A DNA stretch of 64,000 nucleotides from Syntrophaceae bacterium (GCA_018436925.1 JAHDKI010000014.1:1-64000); one strand, 5' to 3'. Positions 9,143 through 17,649 are shown, counted from the first letter of the stretch. Translations and numbers: made by a program. The notes: generated by a model from the letters alone, not told the origin.

Positions 9143-10471
9143 TCAGCGATAAAGCACAGGCGTGTGCGCCATCCATTCGCGAAGTTCTGTTATCGCGCGA
9201 TCCGCGTACAGACGGTGCTTTTCCTGTTTTCTGATCCGGGGCGAAAGCAGGGGATCGAGAATGCCGAAGTTGACGTTCATGGGTTCAAAGCGTGCGCCGA
9301 GAGGCGGCGAGGTGAGATGCCGCAACAGCGCGCCGATGGCCGTTGTCGGCGGAGGCGGTGCGATCGGATTTCCTTCGAGCAGGGACACTGCAATGAGGCC
9401 TGCCCAAAGTCCCATGGCGGTAGATTCCAGGTAACCTTCCACGCCGGTGATCTGGCCGGCTAGAAGAACGCGCGGATTTATCTTCAACTGAAGCGATGAC
9501 AGCAGAAGTTCGGGCGCGTTGATATAGGTATTGCGATGAATACTGCCCATGCGCGCGAAAACCGCTTTTCTCAATGCGGGAATCATCCTGAAAATGCGTT
9601 TCTGTTCCGGCCAGGTCAGTTTCGTTTGAAACCCCACCAGATTGAGCAGCGTGCCGGAGTGATTTTCCTTGCGCATCTGCACCACGGCATAGGGCAACTT
9701 TTCCGTGTGCGGGTCGACCAGACCCACCGGTTTCATGGGACCGAACGCGAGCGTGTTTTCTCCCCGATCCGCAAGAACTTCGATCGGCAGGCAACCCTCA
9801 AAATATCTGGCTTCCTCAAAAGGACGCGCCGCGACTTTGTTTCCGGAGATCAGCTCGTGGCGGAAATGTCGGTATTCGTCTTCCGAAAGCGGACAATTCA
9901 GATAATCCGGCGTTCCCTTGTCGTAACGCGACGCCCAGTAAGCGGAAGACATATCGATAGAGTCGGCCTCAACAATCGGCGCGATCGCGTCATAAAAATA
10001 CAAACAGGACTGGCCGAGCAAATCGGAAAGCGAGCGGGCGAGGGCATCCGAAGTCAGCGGGCCGGTCGCGATGATGGTCAGGTCGTCCAACGGGATATCC
10101 CTGATTTCCCGGCGTTCAATGATCAGCCCGTCTTGCGCCTCAAGAGCGGACTCAACGCTTCGGGCGAAAAGCTCGCGATCGACGGCCAGCGCGCTGCCGG
10201 CCGGAACGGAGGTTTCGTCCGCGGAGGCGAGGATCAGCGAATCCAGGCAGCGCAACTCCGCTTTCAGCAATCCAGGGGCGCTTGTCGGATCATTGGATTT
10301 AAGGGAATTGCTGCAGACCAGCTCAGCTAAGTGTTTCAGTTTGTGTGCCGGTGAGAATTGATGCGGCTTCATTTCAAAAAGCCGCACAGGGTGCCCGCGG
10401 CGGAGAATCTGCCAGGCCGCTTCACAGCCGGCCAGACCCCCGCCGATAATATTGACCCGGGCGACCGTCAT
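9143..10471 (-). CDS. trmFO: methylenetetrahydrofolate-tRNA-(uracil-5-)-methyltransferase
   Basis: A 442-residue flavoprotein that forms ribothymidine at position 54 of tRNA using methylene-tetrahydrofolate and FADH2. The N-terminal FAD fold is clear (VNIIGGGLAGCEAAWQ). VCSNSLKSNDPTSAPGLLK and VGFQTKLTWPEQKRIFRMIP are classical TrmFO stretches, and the C-terminus GILDPL is typical. Its ATG overlaps the topA stop by four bases, the common topA-trmFO order in bacteria. It converges on the HD-GYP gene with an 11-base gap and no clear terminator. Confidence 0.96.
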   Translation of the reverse strand: MTVARVNIIGGGLAGCEAAWQILRRGHPVRLFEMKPHQFSPAHKLKHLAELVCSNSLKSNDPTSAPGLLKAELRCLDSLILASADETSVPAGSALAVDRELFARSVESALEAQDGLIIERREIRDIPLDDLTIIATGPLTSDALARSLSDLLGQSCLYFYDAIAPIVEADSIDMSSAYWASRYDKGTPDYLNCPLSEDEYRHFRHELISGNKVAARPFEEARYFEGCLPIEVLADRGENTLAFGPMKPVGLVDPHTEKLPYAVVQMRKENHSGTLLNLVGFQTKLTWPEQKRIFRMIPALRKAVFARMGSIHRNTYINAPELLLSSLQLKINPRVLLAGQITGVEGYLESTAMGLWAGLIAVSLLEGNPIAPPPPTTAIGALLRHLTSPPLGARFEPMNVNFGILDPLLSPRIRKQEKHRLYADRAITELREWMAHTPVLYR

Positions 10472-12801
10472 GACGAAGATTTCGCCTTTGGGATTTTTTT
10501 GATGGTTTTACATTCGGGGTAACCGGTGCATCCCAAAAACTGTCCGTAACGGCCGCGTTTGACGGCCATAGGTTTGCCGCAGTTTTCGCAGACTTCCTCT
10601 GTGACGACAACGTCCTGTTTGATAACCTTGCCGTCTTTACCCATTTTCTTAATGTTTTTGCACTCCGGATAACCGGTGCATCCCAGAAACTGGCCGTAGC
10701 GGCCTCGTTTAACGGCCATGGGTTTGCCGCACAGTTCGCAAACTTCGTCGGTTGCAGGAGCTTGTGCGACGACAATTTCACCTTGTTCGTTTTTGGTCGC
10801 GTTTAAGGTGTTCTTGCACTCGGGATAGCCTGAACAGGCCAGAAACTGTCCGAAGCGTCCTTCCTTGACGACCATGTTCTTGCCGCACTTATCGCAGACA
10901 ATGTCTGTTGTTTGAGTTTCCACGTGTTTAACCTTTCCGTTTTCATCATGGGTGAAGTTCATGGTGTTTTTGCATTCCGGATAATTCGAGCAGCACAGAA
11001 AACGCCCGTTTTTACCCCATTTGATGACCATCGGCGATCCGCATTTTTCACAAACCAGATCCGTCGGCGTTTCTTCTTTTTTGACATTGCGCATCTGGTC
11101 TTTTGCCTTGGCGAGTTCTTTCGAGAAAAGCTTGTAGAACTCCTGCAGGGTTTTCACGCGTTGATTATCGCCGTTTTCGATCGCATCGAGCTTATTTTCC
11201 ATGTCCGCGGTGAAGGCCAGATCCAGAATGGTTGGGAAACTGTCGACCAGCAGTTCCGTGACCACCTTGCCCAGTTCCGTCGGAAAGAATTTTCCTTTTT
11301 CCAAAGTGACGTATTCACGGTCCTGAATAGTAGTGAGAATATTTGCGTAGGTGCTGGGCCGGCCGATGCCGTTTTCCTCCAGCTCGCGAACCAATGAGGC
11401 TTCAGAATAGCGGGGAGGCGGTTGCGTGAATTTCTGCTGCGTGTCGAGATTGAGCAGTTTCAGAACTTCGCCTTCTGTCACGACCGGAAGCATTTTGTCG
11501 GTTCCGTTTCCGTTGTCATCTTCCTTTTCTTCCTTGCTTTCCGTGTAGACGATCGTGAAGCCGGGGAACTTGAGCACCTGGCCCTGCGCGCGGAAGGTGC
11601 ACTCGGCGGTCGCGATATCTATCGTGGTTTGGTCGACTATCGCCGGATTCATCTGGCTGGCCACAAAGCGGTTCCAGATCAGTTGATAGAGTTTAAACTG
11701 ATCGGGCGTCAGATAGTCTTTAATGTCCTGCGGTTTATAGGCCATTGTCGAAGGACGAATGGCTTCGTGGGCGTCCTGCGTCTTTTGCGCGTTTTTGTAA
11801 AGGTGCGGTTTGTGGGGCAAATACGCCGCGGCGTAGTTTTCCTTAATGTAGTCGCGAACGGCGTGCAGCGCTTCGTCGGCGATACGGAATGAATCCGTTC
11901 TCATATAAGTAATCAGACCGACAGAGCCTTCCTTCCCCAGTTCGATGCCTTCATAGAGCTTCTGTGCGACCATCATCGTTTTCTTGGCGGAAAATCTTAA
12001 AGCCCGTGAGGCTTCCTGCTGGAGCTTACTGGTGGTAAAAGGAGGCAGCGGGGCGCGCTTGAGTTCTTTCTTTTCCACCTTTTCGACGACGGAAGTCGCT
12101 TTCTTGATTTTTTCCGCAAGCTGACCGGCTTCTTCCCCGTTTGAGACTTTCGCTTTTTTACCGTTAACCTTGATCAGCTTGGCATCAAAGGGCGGCGGCT
12201 GGCTTCCTTCAAACTGCGCGGTCAGATTCCAGTATTCTTCCGGAACAAATTTACTGATTTCATCTTCGCGTTGGCAAATCATGCGCACGGCGACGGACTG
12301 AACGCGCCCTGCGCTTAAGCCCCTTTTGACCTTATCCCATAAGATGGGGCTGATCTGATACCCGACGAGGCGATCCAGAATGCGGCGGGTCTGCTGCGCT
12401 TCGTATTTGTTGAAATCGAGTTCGAGCGGACGGCCGATCGCCTCAAGAACCGTGTTTTTCGTCAGGTCATTGAATAAGACACGGAAGATTTTTTTCTTTT
12501 TTTCGCCGATAACCTCGGCGATATGCCAGGCGATGGCTTCCCCTTCACGGTCCGGGTCGGGCGCAAGATATATGTTTTCAGCGGTTTTGGCGGCCTTCTT
12601 CAAATCATCGATCGTTTTCTTTTTCGTATCGATGGTTTTATAGGTCGGCTCGAAATCTTTTTTAAGATCGATCCCCAGGCTGCTTTTGGGCAGATCCTTG
12701 ATATGGCCCATGGAGGCAACGACATTAAAATCCTTGCCGAGGAACTTTTTAATCGTTTTTACTTTCGTGGGGGATTCCACGACAATTAATGAGTTTGCCA
12801 T
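10468..12801 (-). CDS. topA: DNA topoisomerase I
   Basis: A 777-residue type IA topoisomerase that relaxes negatively supercoiled DNA. It has the N-terminal Toprim domain (LIVVESPTKVKTIKKFLG; DPDREGEAIAWHI) and the active-site tyrosine in GLITYMRTDS. The C-terminus carries four zinc-ribbon units of the CxxCG...C...YPEC type. The last two are nearly identical in protein and similar in DNA, suggesting tandem duplication. The ATG has AAGGAGAGCT upstream. It lies 57 bases after dprA, in the frequent dprA-topA-trmFO order. Confidence 0.97.
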   Translation of the reverse strand: MANSLIVVESPTKVKTIKKFLGKDFNVVASMGHIKDLPKSSLGIDLKKDFEPTYKTIDTKKKTIDDLKKAAKTAENIYLAPDPDREGEAIAWHIAEVIGEKKKKIFRVLFNDLTKNTVLEAIGRPLELDFNKYEAQQTRRILDRLVGYQISPILWDKVKRGLSAGRVQSVAVRMICQREDEISKFVPEEYWNLTAQFEGSQPPPFDAKLIKVNGKKAKVSNGEEAGQLAEKIKKATSVVEKVEKKELKRAPLPPFTTSKLQQEASRALRFSAKKTMMVAQKLYEGIELGKEGSVGLITYMRTDSFRIADEALHAVRDYIKENYAAAYLPHKPHLYKNAQKTQDAHEAIRPSTMAYKPQDIKDYLTPDQFKLYQLIWNRFVASQMNPAIVDQTTIDIATAECTFRAQGQVLKFPGFTIVYTESKEEKEDDNGNGTDKMLPVVTEGEVLKLLNLDTQQKFTQPPPRYSEASLVRELEENGIGRPSTYANILTTIQDREYVTLEKGKFFPTELGKVVTELLVDSFPTILDLAFTADMENKLDAIENGDNQRVKTLQEFYKLFSKELAKAKDQMRNVKKEETPTDLVCEKCGSPMVIKWGKNGRFLCCSNYPECKNTMNFTHDENGKVKHVETQTTDIVCDKCGKNMVVKEGRFGQFLACSGYPECKNTLNATKNEQGEIVVAQAPATDEVCELCGKPMAVKRGRYGQFLGCTGYPECKNIKKMGKDGKVIKQDVVVTEEVCENCGKPMAVKRGRYGQFLGCTGYPECKTIKKIPKAKSSS

Positions 12802-12858
12802 AAGCTCTCCTTGATAATCCGCAGCCCTATAGACGCAAGAATCCTTTTTGTAAAGAAA

Positions 12859-14004
12859 TTATTTTTTTCGGGCAAAGAGTTTCCCCGGATATTGCTCAAT
12901 CATTCCTTTTATTTCCAATGTGATCAGGCCGCTTAAAACGTCTTTGGCGTCAAGCTCCGATTTCTCCAGAAGCTCGTCAACCTGCACGGCGGAGCCTTCC
13001 GGCAGCAGCTTCAAAAGCCGCTCGTCGAAAGCGGACAGGTTCGAGGCGGCATCCGGTGTCTCCTTAAAATCGGTCCGACAGGCATGATCTTGAGAGGACT
13101 GCCGTCCGTCCGGTCGGCATTTTTCCACCTGCGGAGCAATCTCTTCCAGAATGTCGTCAACATGATCAATCAGCTTTGCGCCCTGCTTGATCAGACTGTT
13201 GGCCCCGCGAGACGAAGCGGAGTCGATGGTTCCTGGAATAGCGAAAACCTCGCGACCTTGTTCCGCGGCCAGCCTGGCCGTGATGAGCGATCCGCTTTTT
13301 TCACCCGCCTCCACCACCAGCACACCGTAGGACAGGCCGCTGATGATCCGGTTTCGCGCCGGAAAATGATAAGGCAGCGGCTCGGTTCCGGGAGGATACT
13401 CTGAAATCAGCGCGCCGTTCTCAAGGATTTCGTTAAACAGTTTTCTGTTTTCGGGGGGATAGACGACGTCCGGACCGCAACCCAAGACGGCCAGAGTCCT
13501 TCCTTTTGCCGATAAGGCGCCGCGGTGAGCGCAGGAATCGATGCCGCGCGCCATGCCGCTGACAATGGTGACGCCTGCCAAAGCCAGCTCACGGCTGATT
13601 TTTTGCGTCGTGTAGCGGCCGTAGGCGCTGGCCTGTCTGGAGCCCACAACCGCCACGCAAATCTCGTCAGGATCAAGGCCGCCCCGGATGAACAACACAG
13701 GCGGGCTGTCGTAAATGGTGAGAAGCCTGGCCGGGTAGGATTCATCGCACCGCGTCACAATATGAATGCCGAGGCGGTGTGCCTGATCTATCGTCTTATT
13801 AATTTTGTCCCATTGAGAAAAACCGGCAATAGCCTCGGCCTGCGCCCGGTTGAGTCCCCGGTTGCAAGACAAAGTTTCAGGAGAGGCGGAAAACACATCG
13901 CGCAAGGAACGAAATGCGCATGAAAGCGCTGAAATCGAAGCGTTGCCGATCCCGTCGATGGCTTTGAGAGCCAGCCAGTATTTCACATCATCGCCGTGCA
14001 TCAT
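12859..14004 (-). CDS. dprA: DNA-processing protein DprA
   Basis: A 381-residue protein that binds incoming single-stranded DNA and loads RecA during transformation. The central Rossmann-like domain shows the signature VAVVGSRQASAYGRYTTQKI, GMARGIDSCAHRGAL, LGCGPDVVYPPENRKLF and FPARNRIISGLSYGVLVVEA. An N-terminal helix-hairpin-helix/SAM-like region (KAIDGIGNASISAL) and a C-terminal winged-helix-like domain complete the standard order. It is the first gene of the dprA-topA-trmFO run; no good Shine-Dalgarno precedes the tandem ATGs at the start. Confidence 0.95.
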   Translation of the reverse strand: MMHGDDVKYWLALKAIDGIGNASISALSCAFRSLRDVFSASPETLSCNRGLNRAQAEAIAGFSQWDKINKTIDQAHRLGIHIVTRCDESYPARLLTIYDSPPVLFIRGGLDPDEICVAVVGSRQASAYGRYTTQKISRELALAGVTIVSGMARGIDSCAHRGALSAKGRTLAVLGCGPDVVYPPENRKLFNEILENGALISEYPPGTEPLPYHFPARNRIISGLSYGVLVVEAGEKSGSLITARLAAEQGREVFAIPGTIDSASSRGANSLIKQGAKLIDHVDDILEEIAPQVEKCRPDGRQSSQDHACRTDFKETPDAASNLSAFDERLLKLLPEGSAVQVDELLEKSELDAKDVLSGLITLEIKGMIEQYPGKLFARKK

Positions 14005-14141
14005 GGTTTGTTTTTAATGGTGGCGCAAACGGAACGCTGCCGTGCAACGCTCCGGTTTGCGAAAGCACCGGCACGTTATATCCGCAATGGGTCCTGTGTC
14101 AAGTATTTTAAAAATATTGCGTTAATCGCATCTTTGCGTTA

Positions 14142-14176
14142 GGACACCTCAAATGGAAAGATCAAAAGAGGTGATC
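14142..14176 (+). promoter_or_regulatory. inverted repeat that could hide the Shine-Dalgarno of the next gene
   Basis: CACCTC at 14145-14150 pairs with GAGGTG at 14168-14173, the ribosome binding site of the gene starting at 14178. Two further flanking pairs (GG 14142-14143 with TC 14175-14176) flank one mismatch. A 17-base loop would close the hairpin, which would block ribosome entry when folded. The Shine-Dalgarno itself, AAGAGGTGATCC, is an unusually long match to the 16S 3' end. Regulation is inferred from pairing only. Confidence 0.35.
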
Positions 14177-14177
14177 C

Positions 14178-15893
14178 ATGCGGAAAACGATGTTGATCCT
14201 GTTGTTTTTTATTACACTTTCGGTTTGTATCTGGCCTGACGAAGCCAAGACGCAAGGCCCGTCTTCGCCCGGTGTCCTTCAGGCGCAACCATCCGAAGCC
14301 GTCAATGCCCAGGACATGCCGCCCGTGCTGTCTATTGCGCCAAGAGAAATCGACTTGGGCGTCATTCAGCCCGGTGAGATCGCCTTTGGGGAATACACAT
14401 TCCGTAATCTGTCAAAAGGAAGGCTCGAGTGGTCGACGGCGGGCCCGGAAGGTTGGGATGAGCTCCAGAAAAACGTTCTGAAAGGCGCTATGGATGTTGA
14501 TGTCGATTACATGCGTCTGGAGGTCGCAGTGTCGGGAGCTGCCGAAAGCTTTTATTTTGACCGTTCCCGCCCCACGGCCTATCAAACGATCTTTACCCTT
14601 GAGTCCGGAGGCAAGAGTCTGATCCGACGCAAGGATCTCAAACCCGGGGCCCATCGCCTGGCCCTGCGTATCGCCTCTACCGGCGGCCAGAGGACGATCT
14701 TCGTCGCCTTTAGAATTGTTGCGGTGCAGGAAGCCCCGGCGATCAATCTCAATCCGCAAAGGCTCGACATGGGAGGCTTGGCGCCGGGAACCGCCGTATC
14801 ACGAAGAATTGAAATGACAAACAGCGGCAAAGAGATGCTTACCTGGTCGATTGTCAAACCGAAAACCGGCAAAAGCGCTTCATCAGCCGCATTTAAGAAA
14901 GAGCGCTATATTTCTTTTTACGGCAACGTCGACAAGCTCAAAGGTTCCTACACCCTCCCCGAGCACTTGAAGAATAAGATGGAGCTTCTGGGAAAATGGA
15001 CCGCCCCGGACGGTTATCCGCAAACCCGCGGCGCCGTCGGCACGCTCAAATACGCTTTTTACGGGACGGGCATCAAGCTTTATCTCAAGACGCACTCCGA
15101 AGAGGGAAATCTCTTATTCTACATCAACGACCAACTTTTAAATCTGCATGACTGGCTTGCCCACGATCAGGGCGTGCACGAACTTGTTTTGGCCGAACAC
15201 CTTCCACTGGGCCAGCACGTTTTGACGGTTGTCTGCCGGGACGGCCGTGTTGAGCTCGAAGGCGCAAAAACATTGGGCATGGACGTCATGCGCGGCCCCG
15301 CAGGCTGGATGACCGTATTCCCGATTTCAGGAACTACGACAAGCGAAACGGATTATATTAATGTTCGCATCAATACCGACGGCATGGCCCCGGGATACTA
15401 CGCGGATGAAATCAATTTCAGATCAAACGGCGGCGAAAAAACGGCTGAAGTGTATGTGGAGGTTTACACCGATGCCTCGCCGAAGATCATCGATGTGTTC
15501 CTTTACTCGAAAGAAATGGATTTCGTGTTGACCTCGAATCCGCAGGCCGAAGCCAAGCGATTTTTGCAAAACGGATATGCCAAAGAAGGGATCGCCTTTC
15601 GCCTGTTCGCTCCGGACACTCCCGGGACAACCGCTTTCTATCGATGGTTTAATCCCGATTTAAACGACCATTATTATTCATCCGACCGCGCCGGCGGAAG
15701 CAAGAAACTCGATGGGTATGTCTTTGAAGGCGCGATCGGCAACATCGCTACGTCCCGCATGACCAACACCCGCGAGTTATACAGGTGGGTGCATCCTTCC
15801 ACAGGTCGTCACTACTATTCAACCGATCCCAAAGGCGGCGCCAAACTGCGCAGGGGGTATCGTTTTGACGGTATTGCCGGCTATGTCCGGTAA
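14178..15893 (+). CDS. secreted multidomain protein with C-terminal DUF5648-like repeats
   Basis: A 571-residue exported protein. A signal peptide (MRKTMLILLFFITLSVCIWP) is followed by two immunoglobulin-like segments of the kind that begin IAPREIDLGVIQPGEIAFGEYTFRN and LNPQRLDMGGLAPGTAVSRRIEMTN. A middle region (LKYAFYGTGIKLYLKTHSEE) looks like a beta-sandwich carbohydrate- or surface-binding module. The C-terminus has two copies of the motif YRW-(F/V)-(N/H)P...HYYS(S/T)D, the DUF5648 pattern found on secreted proteins. No catalytic residues are recognised; a surface binding or adhesion role is inferred. It is monocistronic, between divergent dprA and the tRNA cluster. Confidence 0.7.
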   Translation: MRKTMLILLFFITLSVCIWPDEAKTQGPSSPGVLQAQPSEAVNAQDMPPVLSIAPREIDLGVIQPGEIAFGEYTFRNLSKGRLEWSTAGPEGWDELQKNVLKGAMDVDVDYMRLEVAVSGAAESFYFDRSRPTAYQTIFTLESGGKSLIRRKDLKPGAHRLALRIASTGGQRTIFVAFRIVAVQEAPAINLNPQRLDMGGLAPGTAVSRRIEMTNSGKEMLTWSIVKPKTGKSASSAAFKKERYISFYGNVDKLKGSYTLPEHLKNKMELLGKWTAPDGYPQTRGAVGTLKYAFYGTGIKLYLKTHSEEGNLLFYINDQLLNLHDWLAHDQGVHELVLAEHLPLGQHVLTVVCRDGRVELEGAKTLGMDVMRGPAGWMTVFPISGTTTSETDYINVRINTDGMAPGYYADEINFRSNGGEKTAEVYVEVYTDASPKIIDVFLYSKEMDFVLTSNPQAEAKRFLQNGYAKEGIAFRLFAPDTPGTTAFYRWFNPDLNDHYYSSDRAGGSKKLDGYVFEGAIGNIATSRMTNTRELYRWVHPSTGRHYYSTDPKGGAKLRRGYRFDGIAGYVR

Positions 15894-15920
15894 TCCGCTT
15901 GCCGTGGAAAGGATTTGATC

Positions 15921-15949
15921 TTGACAAAACCTGGAAGAGGGGATATTAG
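15921..15949 (+). promoter_or_regulatory. sigma-70 promoter of the tRNA cluster
   Basis: A perfect -35 box TTGACA (15921-15926), 17-base spacer and -10 TATTAG (15944-15949) lie about 30 bases before tRNA-Arg, as expected for a strong stable-RNA promoter. Confidence 0.7.
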
Positions 15950-15981
15950 GCTTTCTCTTTTTGGTGCAGGGTATTTAAAAT

Positions 15982-16058
<77 letters not shown>

Positions 16059-16068
16059 AAACGAAAAT

Positions 16069-16146
16069 GGTGGGTGTAGCTCAGCTGGTCAGAGTGCCGG
16101 GTTGTGGCCCCGGAGGTCGAGGGTTCGAACCCCTTCACTCACCCCA
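16069..16146 (+). tRNA. tRNA-His (anticodon GTG)
   Basis: Acceptor GTGGGTG pairs with CACTCAC. The loop TTGTGGC holds anticodon GTG. The discriminator is C at 16143, facing a G at 16069 (the G-1 needed by histidyl-tRNA synthetase), and CCA is encoded. Confidence 0.97.
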
Positions 16147-16164
16147 TTTTGGATTTGAAACAAT

Positions 16165-16241
16165 GCGCCCGTAGCTCAGCTGGATAGAGTCGCAGACTTC
16201 GAATCTGTTGGTCGTAGGTTCGAATCCTACCGGGCGTACCA
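16165..16241 (+). tRNA. tRNA-Arg (anticodon TCG)
   Basis: Acceptor GCGCCCG pairs with CGGGCGT (a G-U at the end pair), anticodon stem GCAGA/TCTGT encloses CTTCGAA, and CCA is encoded. The second arginine tRNA of the cluster. The 151 bases to the next tRNA hold nothing I recognise. Confidence 0.96.
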
Positions 16242-16392
16242 GAATAGAAGCATGTTCTTTCAAATATGAATGTTCAAAAACGAAGAACTCAAAGCCGCCC
16301 ATCCTACGAGCCGTGAGGCGCACTTAATGTCCGCCGCCGCAAAGAATGTTGAAGGCGACTCAAACCGTTGGGTGTTTTGAAACAGTCAGTAA

Positions 16393-16468
16393 GGGCCCTT
16401 AGCTCAGCTGGTAGAGCAACTGACTCTTAATCAGTAGGTTGTCGGTTCGATCCCGACAGGGCTCACCA
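16393..16468 (+). tRNA. tRNA-Lys (anticodon CTT), rebuilt at the left end of the element
   Basis: A complete 76-base tRNA: acceptor GGGCCCT with AGGGCTC, anticodon loop CTCTTAA between ACTGA and TCAGT, and encoded CCA. From 16421 onward it is identical to a 50-base copy at 24582-24631. The 5' half is therefore chromosomal and the 3' half was supplied by the integrated element, keeping the gene functional. Confidence 0.97.
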
Positions 16469-16470
16469 AA
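16421..16470 (+). repeat. attL core (50 bp)
   Basis: Identical to 24582-24631. It begins in the anticodon stem of tRNA-Lys and ends two bases past its CCA. Flanking bases differ immediately on both sides, so the identity block is exactly 50 bp. Confidence 0.93.
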
Positions 16471-16475
16471 ATACA

Positions 16476-16508
16476 AGCCGTTTCGAGTAGTTAGCGAAAC
16501 GGCTTTTT
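16476..16508 (+). terminator. rho-independent terminator supplied by the element for tRNA-Lys
   Basis: Stem AGCCGTTTCG (16476-16485) with CGAAACGGCT (16495-16504), nine-base loop, then a T-run to 16508. It lies inside the element just past attL, so it now ends the tRNA transcript in place of the chromosomal terminator, which was moved to 24640. Confidence 0.8.
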
Positions 16509-16531
16509 GATTAACTCTCTTCCGCGTTGAC

Positions 16532-16552
16532 CGTGTAGCCGCTATGTAGACA
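16532..16552 (+). promoter_or_regulatory. candidate integrase arm sites, left end
   Basis: Two tandem 10-mers, CGTGTAGCCG (16532) and TATGTAGACA (16543), are spaced 11 bp apart. They match CATGTAGCCA, which occurs several times at the right end with the same spacing. Such paired short repeats near att cores are typical arm-type binding sites. Confidence 0.45.
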
Positions 16553-16669
16553 ATATCAGGAAAAAAAGAATCATTGTCTTTATGATATCGTAAAAAATGA
16601 CGATAAAGATTTAAGGACATGAAATATACAAATGGTGAATTCGTAAAAAAATGACAGATAGCTTTGCAC

Positions 16670-16698
16670 TTGACTTTTAGTCAACAGTTGGCTAGTTA
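16670..16698 (+). promoter_or_regulatory. hicBA promoter with palindromic operator over the -35 box
   Basis: The perfect palindrome TTGACTTTTAGTCAA (16670-16684) contains a -35 box TTGACT. A 17-base spacer leads to TAGTTA (16693-16698). The start codon of hicB follows 43 bases later. A repressor bound to the palindrome, plausibly HicB or HicAB, would block RNA polymerase. Confidence 0.55.
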
Positions 16699-16740
16699 AA
16701 CATGCGTGTTATTCAGAACCATGGAGAGGAGGCCGTAGCC

Positions 16741-17076
16741 ATGGGGCAAAAACTTGTGACAATACGTTTTAATATGCACTTGCCGGCGGTTATTTCCAAG
16801 AAAAACAATTATTATGTTTCGAATTGTCCTGTTCTTGACATTGTTTCTCAAGGTTCAACAGAGGCAGAAGCCAAAAAAAATCTTGCAGAAGCTATAACAG
16901 CGTTTATGATCTCTTGTCATGAACGTGGTGTGCTTGATGCTGTGTTAAAGCAATGTGGTTTTGTGCCAGCGGGTATAGGATCTGCGCCCGCAGAAAATCA
17001 TGAAAACTTTGAATATATTGATGTCCCCCTACCATTTATTATTGATATGGGAAATGCCCATAGATGCCACGCATAA
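16741..17076 (+). CDS. hicB: HicB-family antitoxin
   Basis: A 111-residue antitoxin that would bind and neutralise HicA and repress the operon. The N-terminal part (LPAVISKKNNYYVSNCPVLD, then SQGSTEAEAKKNLAEAITAF) is the partly degraded RNase H-like HicB fold. I chose the ATG at 16741, eight bases after GAGGAGG (16726-16732), over an in-frame ATG at 16702. It overlaps hicA by 13 bases, antitoxin first. Its base composition is more AT-rich than the chromosome, as expected for cargo. Confidence 0.8.
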   Translation: MGQKLVTIRFNMHLPAVISKKNNYYVSNCPVLDIVSQGSTEAEAKKNLAEAITAFMISCHERGVLDAVLKQCGFVPAGIGSAPAENHENFEYIDVPLPFIIDMGNAHRCHA

Positions 17077-17297
17077 CGCCCGTCCATTGGAAAACACTTG
17101 AGTGTATTTTCATAAACGATGGATTCCTTTACCAAGGTAAAGTTGGTTCGCATCGCACATACACAAAACCAGGAATCATAAGACCTATTGTTATTCCTGA
17201 ATATCGCGAGATTGATGATGATATAATCCATGCAAATATGCGAACGGCCGGCATGTCTCGCGAGAGGTATTTTGAGCTTCTTAAGAAATGTAAATGA
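17064..17297 (+). CDS. hicA: HicA-family mRNA interferase toxin
   Basis: A 77-residue double-stranded-RNA-binding-like toxin that degrades mRNA when free of HicB. The family core is present: WKTLECIFINDGFLYQGK, then GSHRTYTKP with the catalytic histidine after Gly-Ser, and VIPEYREID. The length is usual. The pair could stabilise the element after integration or act in phage defence. Confidence 0.85.
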   Translation: MPRITPVHWKTLECIFINDGFLYQGKVGSHRTYTKPGIIRPIVIPEYREIDDDIIHANMRTAGMSRERYFELLKKCK

Positions 17298-17353
17298 TGT
17301 AAGTTTATAATCATGTGGGCTCAAGCCTTCCCATTGTGTATTTTATTAGAGAA

Positions 17354-17371
17354 AGCGCCCCGAAGGGCGCT
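17354..17371 (-). terminator. hairpin at the end of the element's minus-strand operon
   Basis: On the minus strand, AGCGCCC-TTCG-GGGCGCT is followed by TTTCTCT. The stable UUCG tetraloop and position just after the last gene (stop at 17389) suggest a terminator, though the T-run is poor. Confidence 0.5.
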
Positions 17372-17388
17372 CATGTCCTGTAACGCGG

Positions 17389-17649
17389 TTAATGCCTCCC
17401 CAAGTTCAGCGGTGTTCTCAAACCAAGGAAAATGCGCGAACGCCAACGATCATAAGCGCTTTCGGATTTCCAAGCTTTTAAGCTCTCTAGTTGTTCTCGA
17501 TAAATTTCTTCTTCCGTCCTCTGCGGCTTTCCATACAGGCGGGCATATTGGCTTTCATTTTTTTGAAACCAGTTCCGGGCATAAAGCCGGGCGCGTCGTT
17601 CATGCCAGCCGCCCGGGTAGGGCTCTTTAAATTTGATGTTCTTTTTCAT
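17389..17649 (-). CDS. small basic hypothetical protein of the element
   Basis: Not recognised. 86 residues, rich in Arg, Trp and Tyr (GGWHERRARLYARNWFQKNE, QYARLYGKPQRTEEEIYR). I chose the ATG at 17649, which follows GGAGAAAG and overlaps the upstream gene by 23 bases, rather than a longer frame starting at 17706. It is the last gene of the minus-strand operon. A nucleic-acid-binding role is possible from the charge but unproven. Confidence 0.55.
   Translation of the reverse strand: MKKNIKFKEPYPGGWHERRARLYARNWFQKNESQYARLYGKPQRTEEEIYREQLESLKAWKSESAYDRWRSRIFLGLRTPLNLGRH

Noticed and set aside
16135..16323. Minus-strand frame with RPVGFEPTTNRFEV
   Set aside because: Antisense of tRNA-Arg (TCG); artefact.
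16399..16620. Minus-strand frame with GEPCRDRTDNLLIKSQ, and its copy at 24578-24760
   Set aside because: Antisense of tRNA-Lys and of the attR fragment; the match between them is the att repeat, not a gene family.
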